Positions 40,007-51,663 of a DNA stretch of 64,000 nucleotides are shown piece after piece. This DNA comes from Tillandsia leiboldiana (taxonomy: Eukaryota; Streptophyta; Magnoliopsida; Poales; Bromeliaceae): assembly GCA_029204045.2 (NCBI GenBank), contig CM055062.1:4696648-4760647 (forward strand), written 5' to 3'. A program made the position numbers and the translations under genes. The notes under the pieces are model-generated. The model saw nothing but the letters and a program-made list of their open reading frames with translations. It had not been told where the DNA came from and made no database searches. The stretch's first letter is position 1. Each line of letters begins with the position of its first letter.

Positions 40007-43000
40007 TGTGATGACCCGGATCTCCGCAGAGCCTTTGCAGTGTGATCAGCGACTTCTGGAGGTTTTTTCGGTGTGTTGGAGGTGTCTGTGCGCAATTCGG
40101 ACCTCAGGATTGGACCCAACGCGAAATTTAGATTAAGAATACCTTTCCGGATGCCTTTGACAAATTTTAGAAGCGGAATTTGGCAAAACGGACTTCGAAT
40201 TTGGACTCAGCGCACGAAAACGATGAAAATGGGCTATTTACTTATATTTTTCGGAGCCCGGATGCGCAAACACGGATTTCGAGGCAAAAGTTACTGTTCC
40301 GGCAGCGGGGGCAGCGCCGGCGGCGGCGGCAGGCGGCGGCGCGGGCGCGCGACAGGTGCGCGGGCACAGCGCACGATGGAACGCCCGGGCCACGTGTCGC
40401 CCCCTCATTGGCGGGCGCAGTGACCCGGCGGATCCGGCGTGAACTGCGGCCCACGGTTCCCGCCGTGGACCGCGTCGCCACGCGGCGCGCCGTGATTGGC
40501 GGGCGCCCGTGTGCGTGCGCGCGGGGTGCGGAGCAAGGTGACGTGGCGTGCCGAGATGGTTTCGAGCGCGCACAGTAACGGGCCTGGGCCGGATTCGGGC
40601 GCCCGAATCCGGCGCCCGAATCCGAGAATCTTGGTGGGCTGGGCTGGGCCTATTTATACCCCTCCTTTCTCTCTTTTTCTGCTTTTTTTGAGACTTAGAG
40701 AGGGATTGAGAGGGAAAGCCCTTTTGAAAACTTGTTCCTCTTGATGTTGTTGATCTCGCGGTGGATCCCCAGGATTTTTGGAGGCTCGGCAACGGCAATC
40801 TTGGTTTTACAGTGCGCCTCGACGTTCCCCTTTTTCGGCCCGTTTTCGTCGCTTTTCAATCCGAGAAACCCCCTGTGCAGCACCGATGGAATTTTTGGAC
40901 GATTCTTTCGTCGTTGGTTTCACGAGAGGTAGGCCTTCAATTTCCATGTTGATCACCGGACTTTATTTTGAGTTCTTGGCATGGTTTACGAGGCATCTTT
41001 GAACCTCTTTTCTGCTTGTGGGTTTTCTGGACAGCAGAGGCTTGTCGGATTTTTATCTTTGCACTCGGGTATCGGATTTCGACATGTGAGGACTCATCGA
41101 CATCTACGCTTCGTGAGGAATGCACCCGTATTTTTATCGGAATTTTTCGAGGACTCTTCAAAGGTGATAATTAAGCTTCTTTGGGACTGAGTTTCTGCAG
41201 GCTTGTGTTCGTGAAGGTTTTGGCTTACGGCGATGTTCTAATTGTTTCTTGACCTACAGGTGTCGGATTTGGACGTGCAAGTACTCGTTTCGATCGGCTC
41301 GCCGCGAGGATCGCAATGGTTATTTTTCAGAAATTTTTTGAGTTTATCTCGCAGGTGAAAATTATCCATTTTCGAGGCTGGTTGTATGGACAGCGGCTTA
41401 TTGTGCATTTCTTGGATTAATTGTACGCCGTTTGGGTTACCTTTGCAGCGTTTGTGGCGTGCCGTGTTTACCTGGAGTATGGGTGCATGTGGATCCGTGC
41501 TTCGCGATCGAGGTGGGTGGTTGCTATATCCCTCTATTTCGACATGCTCACTAGGATTATTAGAGTGATTCCCCTGTGTTAGGATTATGGATTAACAATT
41601 GGGATTGGAACTATGCATGCTTGTTTGGATATATGGATATATTGTTAGCACTTACCCTTGCATGTGTAATTTACTGTCATATTGGGACAAGGTGATTTAT
41701 CCTGTTAGTGGGTGCTACGTGGGGATAATTGGACATGCATAGGTGGATAATTCATGTGAGTAGTGGTTTATGTGAGATTCAGGATTGTTTCTACTCCTTA
41801 TTTTTCCTTTCCAAATGAGAACACTTGCATGCTTGTATGGCGTGTCGTGTTTACCTGGAGTATGGGTGCATGTGGATCCGTGCTTCGCGATCGAGGTGGG
41901 TGGTTGCTATATCCCTCTATTTCGACATGCTCACTAGGATTATTAGAGTGATTCCCCTGTGTTAGGATTATGGATTAACAATTGGGATTAGAACTATGCA
42001 TATGCTTGTTTGGATATATGGATATATTGTTAGCACTTACCCTTGCATGTGGAATTTACTGTCATATTGGGACAAGGTGATTTATCCTGTTAGTGGGTGC
42101 TACGTGGGGATAATTGGACATGCATAGGTGGATGATTCATGTGAGTAGTGGTTTATGTGAGATTCTGGATTATTTCTACTCCTTATTTTTTATTTCCAAA
42201 TGAGAACACTTACATGCTTGTATGGACATCTAGATAGGCCATCTTTTATTGCTACACTATCATGTTGGAACTTGACTTAGGAGAAATTATGCTTGCTTCT
42301 TTTTTCTTTTTCGTTAGTCAGGTGGTTCATGTTGGTCGGGTTCGAGCAGGGGTTTGGGATAGTGTAGCCGGGGCCTGGATTGTGGATTGTGGGTTTTGTG
42401 GCAACCGCGATATTGGGCGGTTGACCGGAGGTCAGGGGTTGGACTTGATGTTAGTCGGTAGAGTTCGCGACAACCGCGGGTATTGGGCGGTTGACCGGAG
42501 GTCGGTTGTTGTGCCAGATTGTGGGTTGTGGGGTATTGCGGTGACCGCGAACATTGGGCGGTCAACCGGATGTTTACTTGTGCATCAGATTGGGGATCAG
42601 ATTTCTCTAGTGGATGGAGTTTCTCACTTTTTGAGTATTATTGCATTAGACTGGGGGATCGGGTTATCTTTAGTGGAGGAGTTTTTTCCACTTCGATCAT
42701 TGTCGTGATCTAGTCCTGATGTAGTGAGATATTGAGACATGGTTACTGTACTTGTGAGACATGGTTACTTTACTCGTGTGGGTCGCTCCCCTCGAGTGCC
42801 ACTCCGGAGTAGGTGATTTACACGTCGGCCAGTAAGTGCCAGACTGTAAGTGTCGGCCAGTGAATGCCAGACAGTGAGTATCGGTCAGTGAGTACCGATT
42901 TGTGAGCAGATACTTGAGACAGTTTGAGCAGGCAGTACCGGTTTTTACTGGTGGATGGATTGGGTGTCTTTGGGACGGTTGGTTACTGATGCATACATTC

Positions 43001-43626
43001 GGTTATTCCATTTTGGGATTGCATTTAGAGGCATAGTTGTGGTAGCTTCATTTTTCCTCATCAGTTCTGTTATAGTTTACCACTTCTTCTTTCCCCTTTT
43101 TGCCTCTGGTAGACCTAGTGGGGGCGTCGGAGTTTGAGGCTTTACCCACTTGGGGAGGCTACTGGTTTTTCTGTAGTTCTCACCCCCATTTGTCTTTTTC
43201 TCTTTTCTTCCCCTTGTTTTGCAGTGTCACCTGCGGGAGCTGCTGGACTTTCAGCGGCTGATCGAGGAGAGAGGACGGCTGAGTAGATAGATCAGATGGC
43301 AGGATGAGAGAGTTAGCTGGACTATTGATGTACCCTTCTTCCTTAGACGGTTGTACCTTACTTTTGGGTCTGGCTTTAGCCAGCTGTTTATATTTTTTTT
43401 TGGGTGAGCTGGGAGTGACAGATGTATTATTTTTACAGATGTACTGTATTTTATTTTCAGCTTCAGTCTGAGATGTATTAGTTCTTAGTTCAGTTTTGTT
43501 TTATGCTCTTTATTATTATCTCTTATATCTGAGCAGGTTACTGGCGCTTCGTATACGCGGGAAATTCCGTGTGCACGGCGGATTTGTAGACGGGCCCGGG
43601 TTCTGGTTTACACCCAGGGCGTGACA
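40007..43626 (+). mobile_element. Solo LTR, 3,620 bp, nested
   Basis: tgtgatgacccggatctccg at the left, acccagggcgtgaca at the right, perfect target duplication ctagg (40002-40006, 43627-43631). It contains a GC-rich block (40290-40620) with CACGTG at 40391, a TATA-like tatttata at 40651, and an internal 383-bp tandem duplication. The first 25 bp and many inner landmarks match the solo LTR at 33309. Confidence 0.92.
41455..42222. repeat. 383-bp tandem duplication inside the solo LTR
   Basis: The segment from about gtttacctggagtatgggtg to aaatgagaacactt..catg occurs twice with a 383-bp offset (for example ctaggattattagagtgatt at 41551 and 41934). The copies differ at only a few bases, so the duplication is young compared with the LTR family. 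Confidence 0.9.
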
Positions 43627-44399
43627 CTAGGACATCTATTGCATGATAATTCAACTCGATAGTAGACCTAATTAGTCAGTGATATGGTGATATCTTTGAG
43701 ATATGGTTGATCGACTAGATTTGGTTAGTGAATCCTTCTGGATTCCTTCTTAGCTTTTTGCCGACAGTTGGTTTTTAAGCATATCGCATCGATCTCCACA
43801 ACTCATGAAGTATATTACATACATCTGTGGTCTGATCCATAGCAAAAGGGTGTTCTTTTTCGGAATAGTAGTCGTACATCTGATCCGTGAGCCCTATGTT
43901 TAGGCGCTTTTAGCAGGGATTTTATGCTTGTGGGTGAGCAGTTTGTGGTATTGCCTGAGGTCATGGAACCAATATGGCTATTTGATTGGGTATATTCGGA
44001 CTACTTAATTGTCCGGTTAATGCATTATGTTTTATATTACAATAGCATTTAGTTGTATTTCTATTAATTATTTTTATTTAGCTCGTTATTGTTACTGTAC
44101 TTGATATGTCGATCGTTGATATGTCGTTTCATTTCAGTTGACTATTATATCTCTTTTATTTGCTAATGAGTACAGTTTGCTTTCGTCGGTTTGTTGTACC
44201 CACCAGGAAACCTCTATTTAGTTTCTCACCCACTCTATTTACAAGTGATTCGGGAGGTGACGGTCGGGACGGTGCATAAGAATAATATAGATAGTGATGT
44301 TTCGAGGTTTGATTATGGACGATTTTTTATATTTTCGTTCTTGGATCAGATTATTTTTAGTTGTTTTGGTTCTGTTGGATTGATTCCTTAATTCAGATT

Positions 44400-45735
44400 T
44401 CTTGATTTAGTTTAGTTCACTATCTATTGATTATGTATGATAATATGTTGGTGGCTTTTAGTTTATTATTTTAATTGGTTCTTGTTTGTAGATTATTAGT
44501 ACGCATTGGTTACTCTTCTGTTAATTGTTATTATCTTGTTATGATTGTATGTGCTTATACAAAAAAAATTCTATTCGTTTGTATCGAAAATTTTTTGTTC
44601 ATGTGGTGAATCTGTACATATTTTTGGATATTTTAAAGGTGTTTAAAAAAAAAATTATACATTTTTTAACAGACTTTTCTAAAAATAACTTTCAAAAAAT
44701 TTCTGGATACATTACAACACAATTTAATTTAATTGACTAAATATTGTCCTATAGTTGATATAAATGTAATGTGCGATCACAATGAATGTTGTTGCATTAC
44801 TTTCACATGAATGTTACATTAATATTTAATCAATTAAATTATGTTATGTAACTTGATTGTAATATTTATAAAAATTCGAATTAGAAATTATAATAAATTA
44901 AAATTTAAAAACTAAAATGTGGCCCACCTCATAAGTTGAAAATTGAGCGTGCAATAAATCCTAAAATTAACTATTAAAAAACTAATGAATTCATATTAAT
45001 TTATTTATAAATTCCTCCTATTTCACCCTATCACTTCCGACCTTAGTTAATTCGCGTATTATGCAAATTTTTTTAAAAAATTCAGTATAAAATAAGAATT
45101 TTTGAGACTCTCAATAATTCTCGAATAATTCGGCTGATGTAAATTATTCGGCAAAAAATTTGGATAAATTTTTAGGATAATTCTAATAATTCGCGAATAA
45201 TTCTGCAGAAATAAATAATTCGTAAATAATTCGGTCAAAAATTTGGGAAAAAAATTTTGATAATTTTTTTTTTTTTTTGTCTCCAACTTGCTTTTCGTTT
45301 ATTCTAAAAAAAAATTCTACTTTATTTTGTAACTCTCTATTATTATATTCTAAAAAATTATAACTATTTATATCAGTAACATAAATCTAAAAAAATAATA
45401 ATAATTTAATAACAAAATTTTTAATTGGTGAACGTATAATTTCCACATATCCGAATAATTAGGAAACTCGTTTTTTAATCCTTAGTTTTCAATAAATTTA
45501 AAAATTAGAATACGAATTTTATTCGTATTATATCCGTACCGAATTTGTGTGTATCAAATTTTTGCCTAATCCGAATTAACTAATGCTTCCAGCCGAAATA
45601 AATTATATCTTTCCTTCTGCATTAACCTTATCGGCACGAACAACAATATTTTTATTTTATTACATCAATTTAATTAAAAAAAAAAGTAAATTATTATAAA
45701 TTATATTTTATTACAATAGTTTGTACCATTGTGAT
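44400..45735. other. AT-rich intergenic sequence
   Basis: No gene seen. At 45110-45260 a short run of aataattcg units (ctaataattcgcgaataatt, taaataattcgg) is present. Nothing else is assignable. Confidence 0.6.
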
Positions 45736-45739
45736 AATA

Positions 45740-45905
45740 CAAAGGTAAATACTAAGTGTACATCTAATTTTTAGTGTACATCTTACACTCCATCTATTCT
45801 AGGGTGGGGTGAATTTCACCTATCACTTCGAAGTGATGAATGGAGAAGCCTCCATCCTTGGATGGATGGGGTGTAGGATCTACACCCAATTTTAAATGTA
45901 GAGGT
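45740..45905. mobile_element. Small foldback MITE-like repeat
   Basis: gtacatcttacactccatct at the left pairs with gatggggtgtaggatctaca at the right, and cacttcgaagtg lies near the centre. It is a palindromic non-coding element of about 150 bp. A related pattern (gatggggtgtatattt .. tacaccctattcg) occurs at about 55190-55270. Confidence 0.5.
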
Positions 45906-46015
45906 AGCATAGCTCTAATACAAATCATATAATTTAGTTATTTATTAGAGCAAGATTTATAGCAATGATGTTGTAAAAAGTTATTATTGTAACTAATAGT
46001 TATCAATTGTAATAG

Positions 46016-46335
46016 TGTGACGATCCGGCTCCGGGCTCGATAACAATAATAATTCGTTAGACTCAAATTATCAACCTATACTCTCCATAATCTCATTCAC
46101 ATTCGACATTGCTCTATTAGGTTGTCACAAACTCGTCAGCACAATCACAAATAGAGACTCGTCTCACACTTCCGACTAATAAACTAGTTCTGATATAAAT
46201 TATAATAATTCGACCCACTAACAATAATAACCCGTTGGGTCGAAATTATCAATCCAAAATACTTAAGTCCAATTATTATTATTAGAATTCATAATCTTCT
46301 ATATAATCAATTACAACCTTACTCCTATTGTATGT
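46016..46335 (-). mobile_element. Degraded TRIM with a very short interior
   Basis: On the minus strand: an LTR portion (about 46335-46196) ending gggtcgaattattataa, a PBS-like ttatatcagaac, an interior of about 65 bp, then a second LTR tgtgacaacctaatagagca...ggatcgtcaca (46129-46016). The LTRs match the solo LTR at 54363-54525 (cccaacg(g/a)gttattattg, aagtattttgga). The outer end of the first LTR is not resolved. Confidence 0.55.
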
Positions 46336-47996
46336 AATTATACATCACTCCCCACTCCAAAGCACCTTGTTCCTATAGAGGAAGTAGCTTGTGAGGGAGA
46401 GGAAGAGATGCAGAGCAAATTAAGAGAACATGGAAAGAAGTAAATTTATCTATGACAAAGAATTTCCAATTTATAAATTTTCAATAAAAACACACTCAGT
46501 TTGTAAAATATAAAAATAAAAAAATATGTACCCTTCTCTCAGAATAAAAGCTGTTTTATATAATTTAATACAATTTTATGTGAAATCTATTTTTTATTTT
46601 TGCATATAATTTAATAATTTAATTATTTTATTCTTTATGAAAGTCTTTTAGTATGCTTTGGTTTTGCATCCACACATAATTATTCTTTATGTTTTTCTTT
46701 TTCTATTTTTTTTTTCCTTTTGAAATTGCCCAATTGGCACACTCTACCATTTTGTTTTTATTTTCAGTTTCTAATTTTCGCTAACGTGCATTATACATGC
46801 ACATTTTTCCTTTTTGCTAATGGACGGTCTCTAAATTTTTTATTATGTTAACAAAGAGTAATTTTTTTTAATCAATTTAATTAATAATTTATAGAACTTA
46901 TCAATGAATTTATTGCAAGTTCAACTGCCTAAATAATTTATTTCAAAATGATAAAATCAACAAATTTGTCAAAATTTGTCAAAATTTGTATAGTTAGTTG
47001 TAATTTGTAATTTAATTAATACAACTAAATATAAATGAGGCGTCAATTAAAAAGAAAAATGTCTAGGAATATTGAAGGATTATTGTATGTTTTATCCCTA
47101 GGCTTCAATTAAATTTGGAATCTTGTGTTCTAACCATCATCGAAGCTTTTAGCTAATTGTGCTAGGTATTTTAATTGTAATAATAATTAATTTTGATATC
47201 ATTAATGGGCCATTTATTTAATTGTGCAAGGCCCAATTTGCTCTATGCACGATTTATACAAAGGACCTAATTTTGCAAAATTTACTTGTCCACACAAACC
47301 ATAGCCCAAGCAGTAACAGTTCTTCTGAATCAAATTTACAACTAGGAATATGATTCTAAGAATTATCATTGTATTTTGCAATGTTATGTGGATTAAAAGC
47401 ACTAACTAATTATTCTTAAAACACGTGCTCGATAAAAAGAGCGCACCCATCATACTTAAAAAGCTTAGCGCCACAGGGCTTCGCGAGTTTCGATCTGATT
47501 CAACTTATTTCGACCTTAAATCTGTTGTAAAGTGCCGGTCCATCCAACTTATTGAACTCATCCAACTCTATCAACTCAATCAATTGAACTATCCATACAT
47601 CTCAAAAGAGTGTATATCAACTACGTACACAGCTGCACACATGATCCATCCTCTTAATATGTTGGGAAAAGTATATGTGTATGTTTATACATAAGAATTT
47701 GCCATTAGCATAGCTACACAAAACTGTTTATTTGATCCAACTTGGGTGGTTAATTTTATCAACTTATTACATCAAAAAATATATAGATGGGCCAAAAACC
47801 TCTCTCTACATGATTAGCCATTAAAAGTGTGTGTAAAGCTATAGATTGAATTAATACTCCTTTAATCTAATTTACAGCTTCTTTTTCTCCCCCTAATTTT
47901 CCTTAATTTGTTTCATATTTTATTGTTCCTGTCTTAATTAAGTTCATCTATGTATGAAATTAAATTTTAAATTATTAAAAAAATTTTACTTACTAA
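46336..47996. other. AT-rich intergenic sequence 3' of the glycosyltransferase gene
   Basis: No gene supported. The 89-codon open frame at 47425-47694 has no recognisable family. The polyadenylation region of the glycosyltransferase gene should lie just below 47997. Confidence 0.5.
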
Positions 47997-48097
47997 TTAA
48001 CTTGTACTTCTCATTTCTTGGAGTATTTTTGCTGTCCACCTCTTTTTGTCATCTATGCCTGCAAGGTGCACTAGGAAGTCTCCATCAGAATAGGCTC
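47997..48097 (-). other. Glycosyltransferase exon 5 with stop codon
   Basis: Acceptor tttttttaacag, 101 nt: completes a Gly codon, then AYSDGDFLVHLAGIDDKK ... and TAA at 47997-47999. The G-D-F-x-V-H-L-A-G signature matches the C-terminal motif of the family, which confirms the exon although it is short. Confidence 0.9.
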
Positions 48098-48119
48098 CTG
48101 TTAAAAAAAATAATAATAA

Positions 48120-48154
<35 letters not shown>

Positions 48155-49024
48155 ATAGAAAATTGGAAAAAATTAGAAAGTAGTATAATAAAATATTTCA
48201 AACCATAAAGTGGCACACTAAGGGCCAGTATAATTCACCGAAAATAAAAATTCAGTACGAAATAGATTTTCGAATGAACTAAAGATCAAGTAAGAATTAT
48301 TTATTTTTTATTGGTTGTTTTTATAGTTGTAAAGCTAAAGTTTTTATGGTTTGGAGTAAAAGCTACTTATGTGAGAGAAACATACTATGCAAAGCAACCA
48401 CTAACTAATTAAAATTTTTTCTAAATAAATAAAAGGTAAAAATATATAAAACATATTGATCTGAACTATAGATCATTTTAAATTAGTTATCTAATTTTTT
48501 AAAATTTTAAATTTTTTTTACGACTTAATCTTTCAATTTGTTTGATTTAATTAAGTCGTTCAACGATATTTCAATTTTAAAATTTAATCTAATCATTCAT
48601 TCTAATAAATTTATAATCATAAAAAATTGTATAAAGTATACTAACTAAACATATAAAGACAAATAATAAATTTAAATTTTGAAATGAAAGTGTCATTACT
48701 GACTAAAATCAAACAAATTAGGAGGTAAATTAAAAATAAAAAATAATTCATATACATATAGTTAAGATAAGTTATCTATTTTTTTATTTGAAAAAAAAGT
48801 ATTTACATATTCTTCTCATTTTAAAAAAGAATGTACATTTTATATCTCATTCATCTAATACTGGAATATTTTTATTGAGTCACATGTGAGTGAGTGACTT
48901 TCATAGACCTACTTACACATCTTATACATTTTACACTCTACCTATCTAATGGGATATTTTTGTTAAGTCACATCAAGCTAGTGATCAGTGACTCTCATTT
49001 ATTTATTAGATTAGTAGCGTATAT

Positions 49025-49061
<37 letters not shown>

Positions 49062-49664
49062 GAGCTTCTATGCTTGTAAAAGCATCAAGTTATTTGTGCT
49101 TATGAATTTATTATTTTTGGATGTAGGAATGTGCGGTTAGGATGATGGTAGGCCTCTTGGGTTAATGGGTGGTTAGTGGAATAGTATGATCTAAGGGATA
49201 GAATTAATCAAAAGATTAGATCTAACGGTAGAAAACTTACCAGCACCAATTGCTGGGTGCTTGTACCAGCACAATAGCCGAACTATATATAAATATATAT
49301 ATATATTAAAAAAAAAAATAGAGAGAAGGTGTGTGTGAGAGAGAGAGGAAAAGGAAAAAAAAAAAAAAAAAAGGAAAAACCTGTCCAGGCGGAGGTGGGG
49401 GAGAGGATGAGACGGTAGAGGGACTTGGGGGAGGGGATCCAGGGGTAGGAGTTGAAGAGGCACTGCATGGGGGAGACGCGCACGTGCAGGTGCGAATCCT
49501 CCGGGGTGAGCCCCGCGATGATGTGCTGCATCGCCGCGTTGTCGCCGCTCCTCGTTGACCCGAACTGCACGAACGACGTCGCGTTCCACCACGTGTCCAG
49601 AAACCACTCGCTCCACGCCGATCGCCGCACCAAGAACACCCCTATCCCATTTTCATCACATTTT

Positions 49665-49754
<90 letters not shown>

Positions 49755-51624
49755 GAGCTTCTATGCTTGTTATTTGTATTATAAATTTTTTATCTTTGGA
49801 TGTAGAAATGTGCGGTTAGGATTATGGTGAACCATTTAGATTTAATAGGTGGTTGGTAAAATAGTATGATCTAAGAAATAGAATTAATCAAAGAGTTAGA
49901 TCTAACGGTAGAAAACTTATAAATATCAATTGTTTGGTGCTTGTACCAGCACCAATTATTTGGTGCTTGTACCAGTACAATAACCGAACTCTATATGTAT
50001 ATATAATATTCAATATTTAATTTTTAATTAAAATCAAATCTAATATCGAATTCCATTGCAGTTTATTCTAACCTACGCTATCGAATTAGACGGCCTCCCT
50101 ATGAAAAAAAATTTCACGTAATTTTTATTATTTCGCAATCATCAATTTACATGAATAGAATGGAGTTTACAATTAGGCTTCGAATTGAAAATTAAATCTA
50201 ACTAAACTAAATCAAATAGTTTGAATTGATCTATATTGTTATCGGTTTGATACGGTTTTGAAAATAGCAAATATTTGGAGTTCGGTTTCAATTTGATTTT
50301 AATACATTATTTTTTGATCGAATCGAGCCGAAAATCGAATAGTAATATCATGCTCTCTTTTTTCTTTTTCTTTTTTTTAATCCAAATCACTATTCAAATT
50401 TTATATTTATGATCAAATTTCGATCACATATTAATATATTTTTCAAAATTTTAGATTTATGATTAGATTTTTTGTGTATAACTATCATAATGATTCAATT
50501 TTGATTCTTAAATTATAAATTAATTTTTAAAAAATAAAAAATCTAAAAAGCTATCTGTAAAATCAAAACCGAATGAATTAATTCAGTTTGATTTCGATCG
50601 ATTTTAAGGATAAATCAGTTAGTTTGTTTACAAAATTTTTCAAATCCAAAAATTCAGTTCAATTTAAAAATTGCCCATTTTTATACATGAGTATTGATAT
50701 TGGGACCCTATACATGTATACCCCCTATATTTTTTAAAATTTTTATTTTTTTCCCTTCCAAATTTTAAATTGTACTATTTAACCTACATCATTATTATTT
50801 CTTCGTTTCTTCGCTAGGGATGTCAATAGATTCGATTCGGGACGGATTTTTAAAAATTCGAATTCGAATTCGATGAAAAATTTAAAACCCAAATCTGAAT
50901 CAGAATTCGAAAATCTAAATCCACAATAATTATTTTTCTTTTTTCTTTATAATATTTTAAAATATATTATATTAAATTTAAATTTTTAAAATATAAATTT
51001 AAATATAATATCAAATATTTATGTACATATATATTATATAACGTAAAATTAGTTCGGCATCGGATCGGGTTCAGTTCGAGTACAATTAAAATTCATATTC
51101 AAATTCAACGAATACATATCCGTTTAATATCGGATAAATCTATTTCATTCGAAGAATTCGAATAAAGTTTCGAATATCCATACCTATTGACATTCCTATT
51201 CTTCACCGTTCCTTGGATTGCATTATATGATACAATTGGATAACTACTGATATATCTATTTTACCTTATAAATAATGATAAAAAAAATTACTTACTAAAT
51301 AATAGCGGATTACTTTTATAACATTATTAAATTTAAAAAAAAATGTAAAAATTTCACGTGCACAATTTATATAAGGAAGAGTGACAAAATAGTAAAAATA
51401 CTGAATTAATTACTATAATTTTTAAATATTAAAAATAAACTGTAAAAATGAAATTTTTTTAAAAAAATTATATTTAAGCCCTACCAAAACTATACTTATC
51501 CTCACCACCGTCTAAATAAATGAATTATAATTTTAATTCAGATTTTATTTTTATCTACTTTTACACATAAGCGATATATTATTGATTTATTCGTAAATCT
51601 AAAATAAAAGATGAAATTGAGAGA

Positions 51625-51663
<39 letters not shown>

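Larger units (their letters stand above)
37964..44400 (+). mobile_element. Old large-LTR sequence split by a younger solo LTR
   Basis: The left part (37964-40006) starts tgaaaaaaaaaggtgacatt inside the gypsy integrase remnant and has the same order of landmarks as the solo LTR at 6988-10800 (short upstream part, GC-rich C-rich block, then gtgagcacgg-type sequence). The right part (43632 to about 44400) resembles 9960-10560 (gtgagccctatgtttaggcg; tgcctgaggtc...accaatat). The two parts are separated by 40007-43631. The right terminus is not resolved. Open frames at 38218-38548 are not recognisable proteins. Confidence 0.55.

Noticed and set aside
47425..47694. Possible additional exon of the glycosyltransferase
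   Set aside because: It is on the opposite strand, has no family motif, and the gene already ends with a stop codon at 47997.
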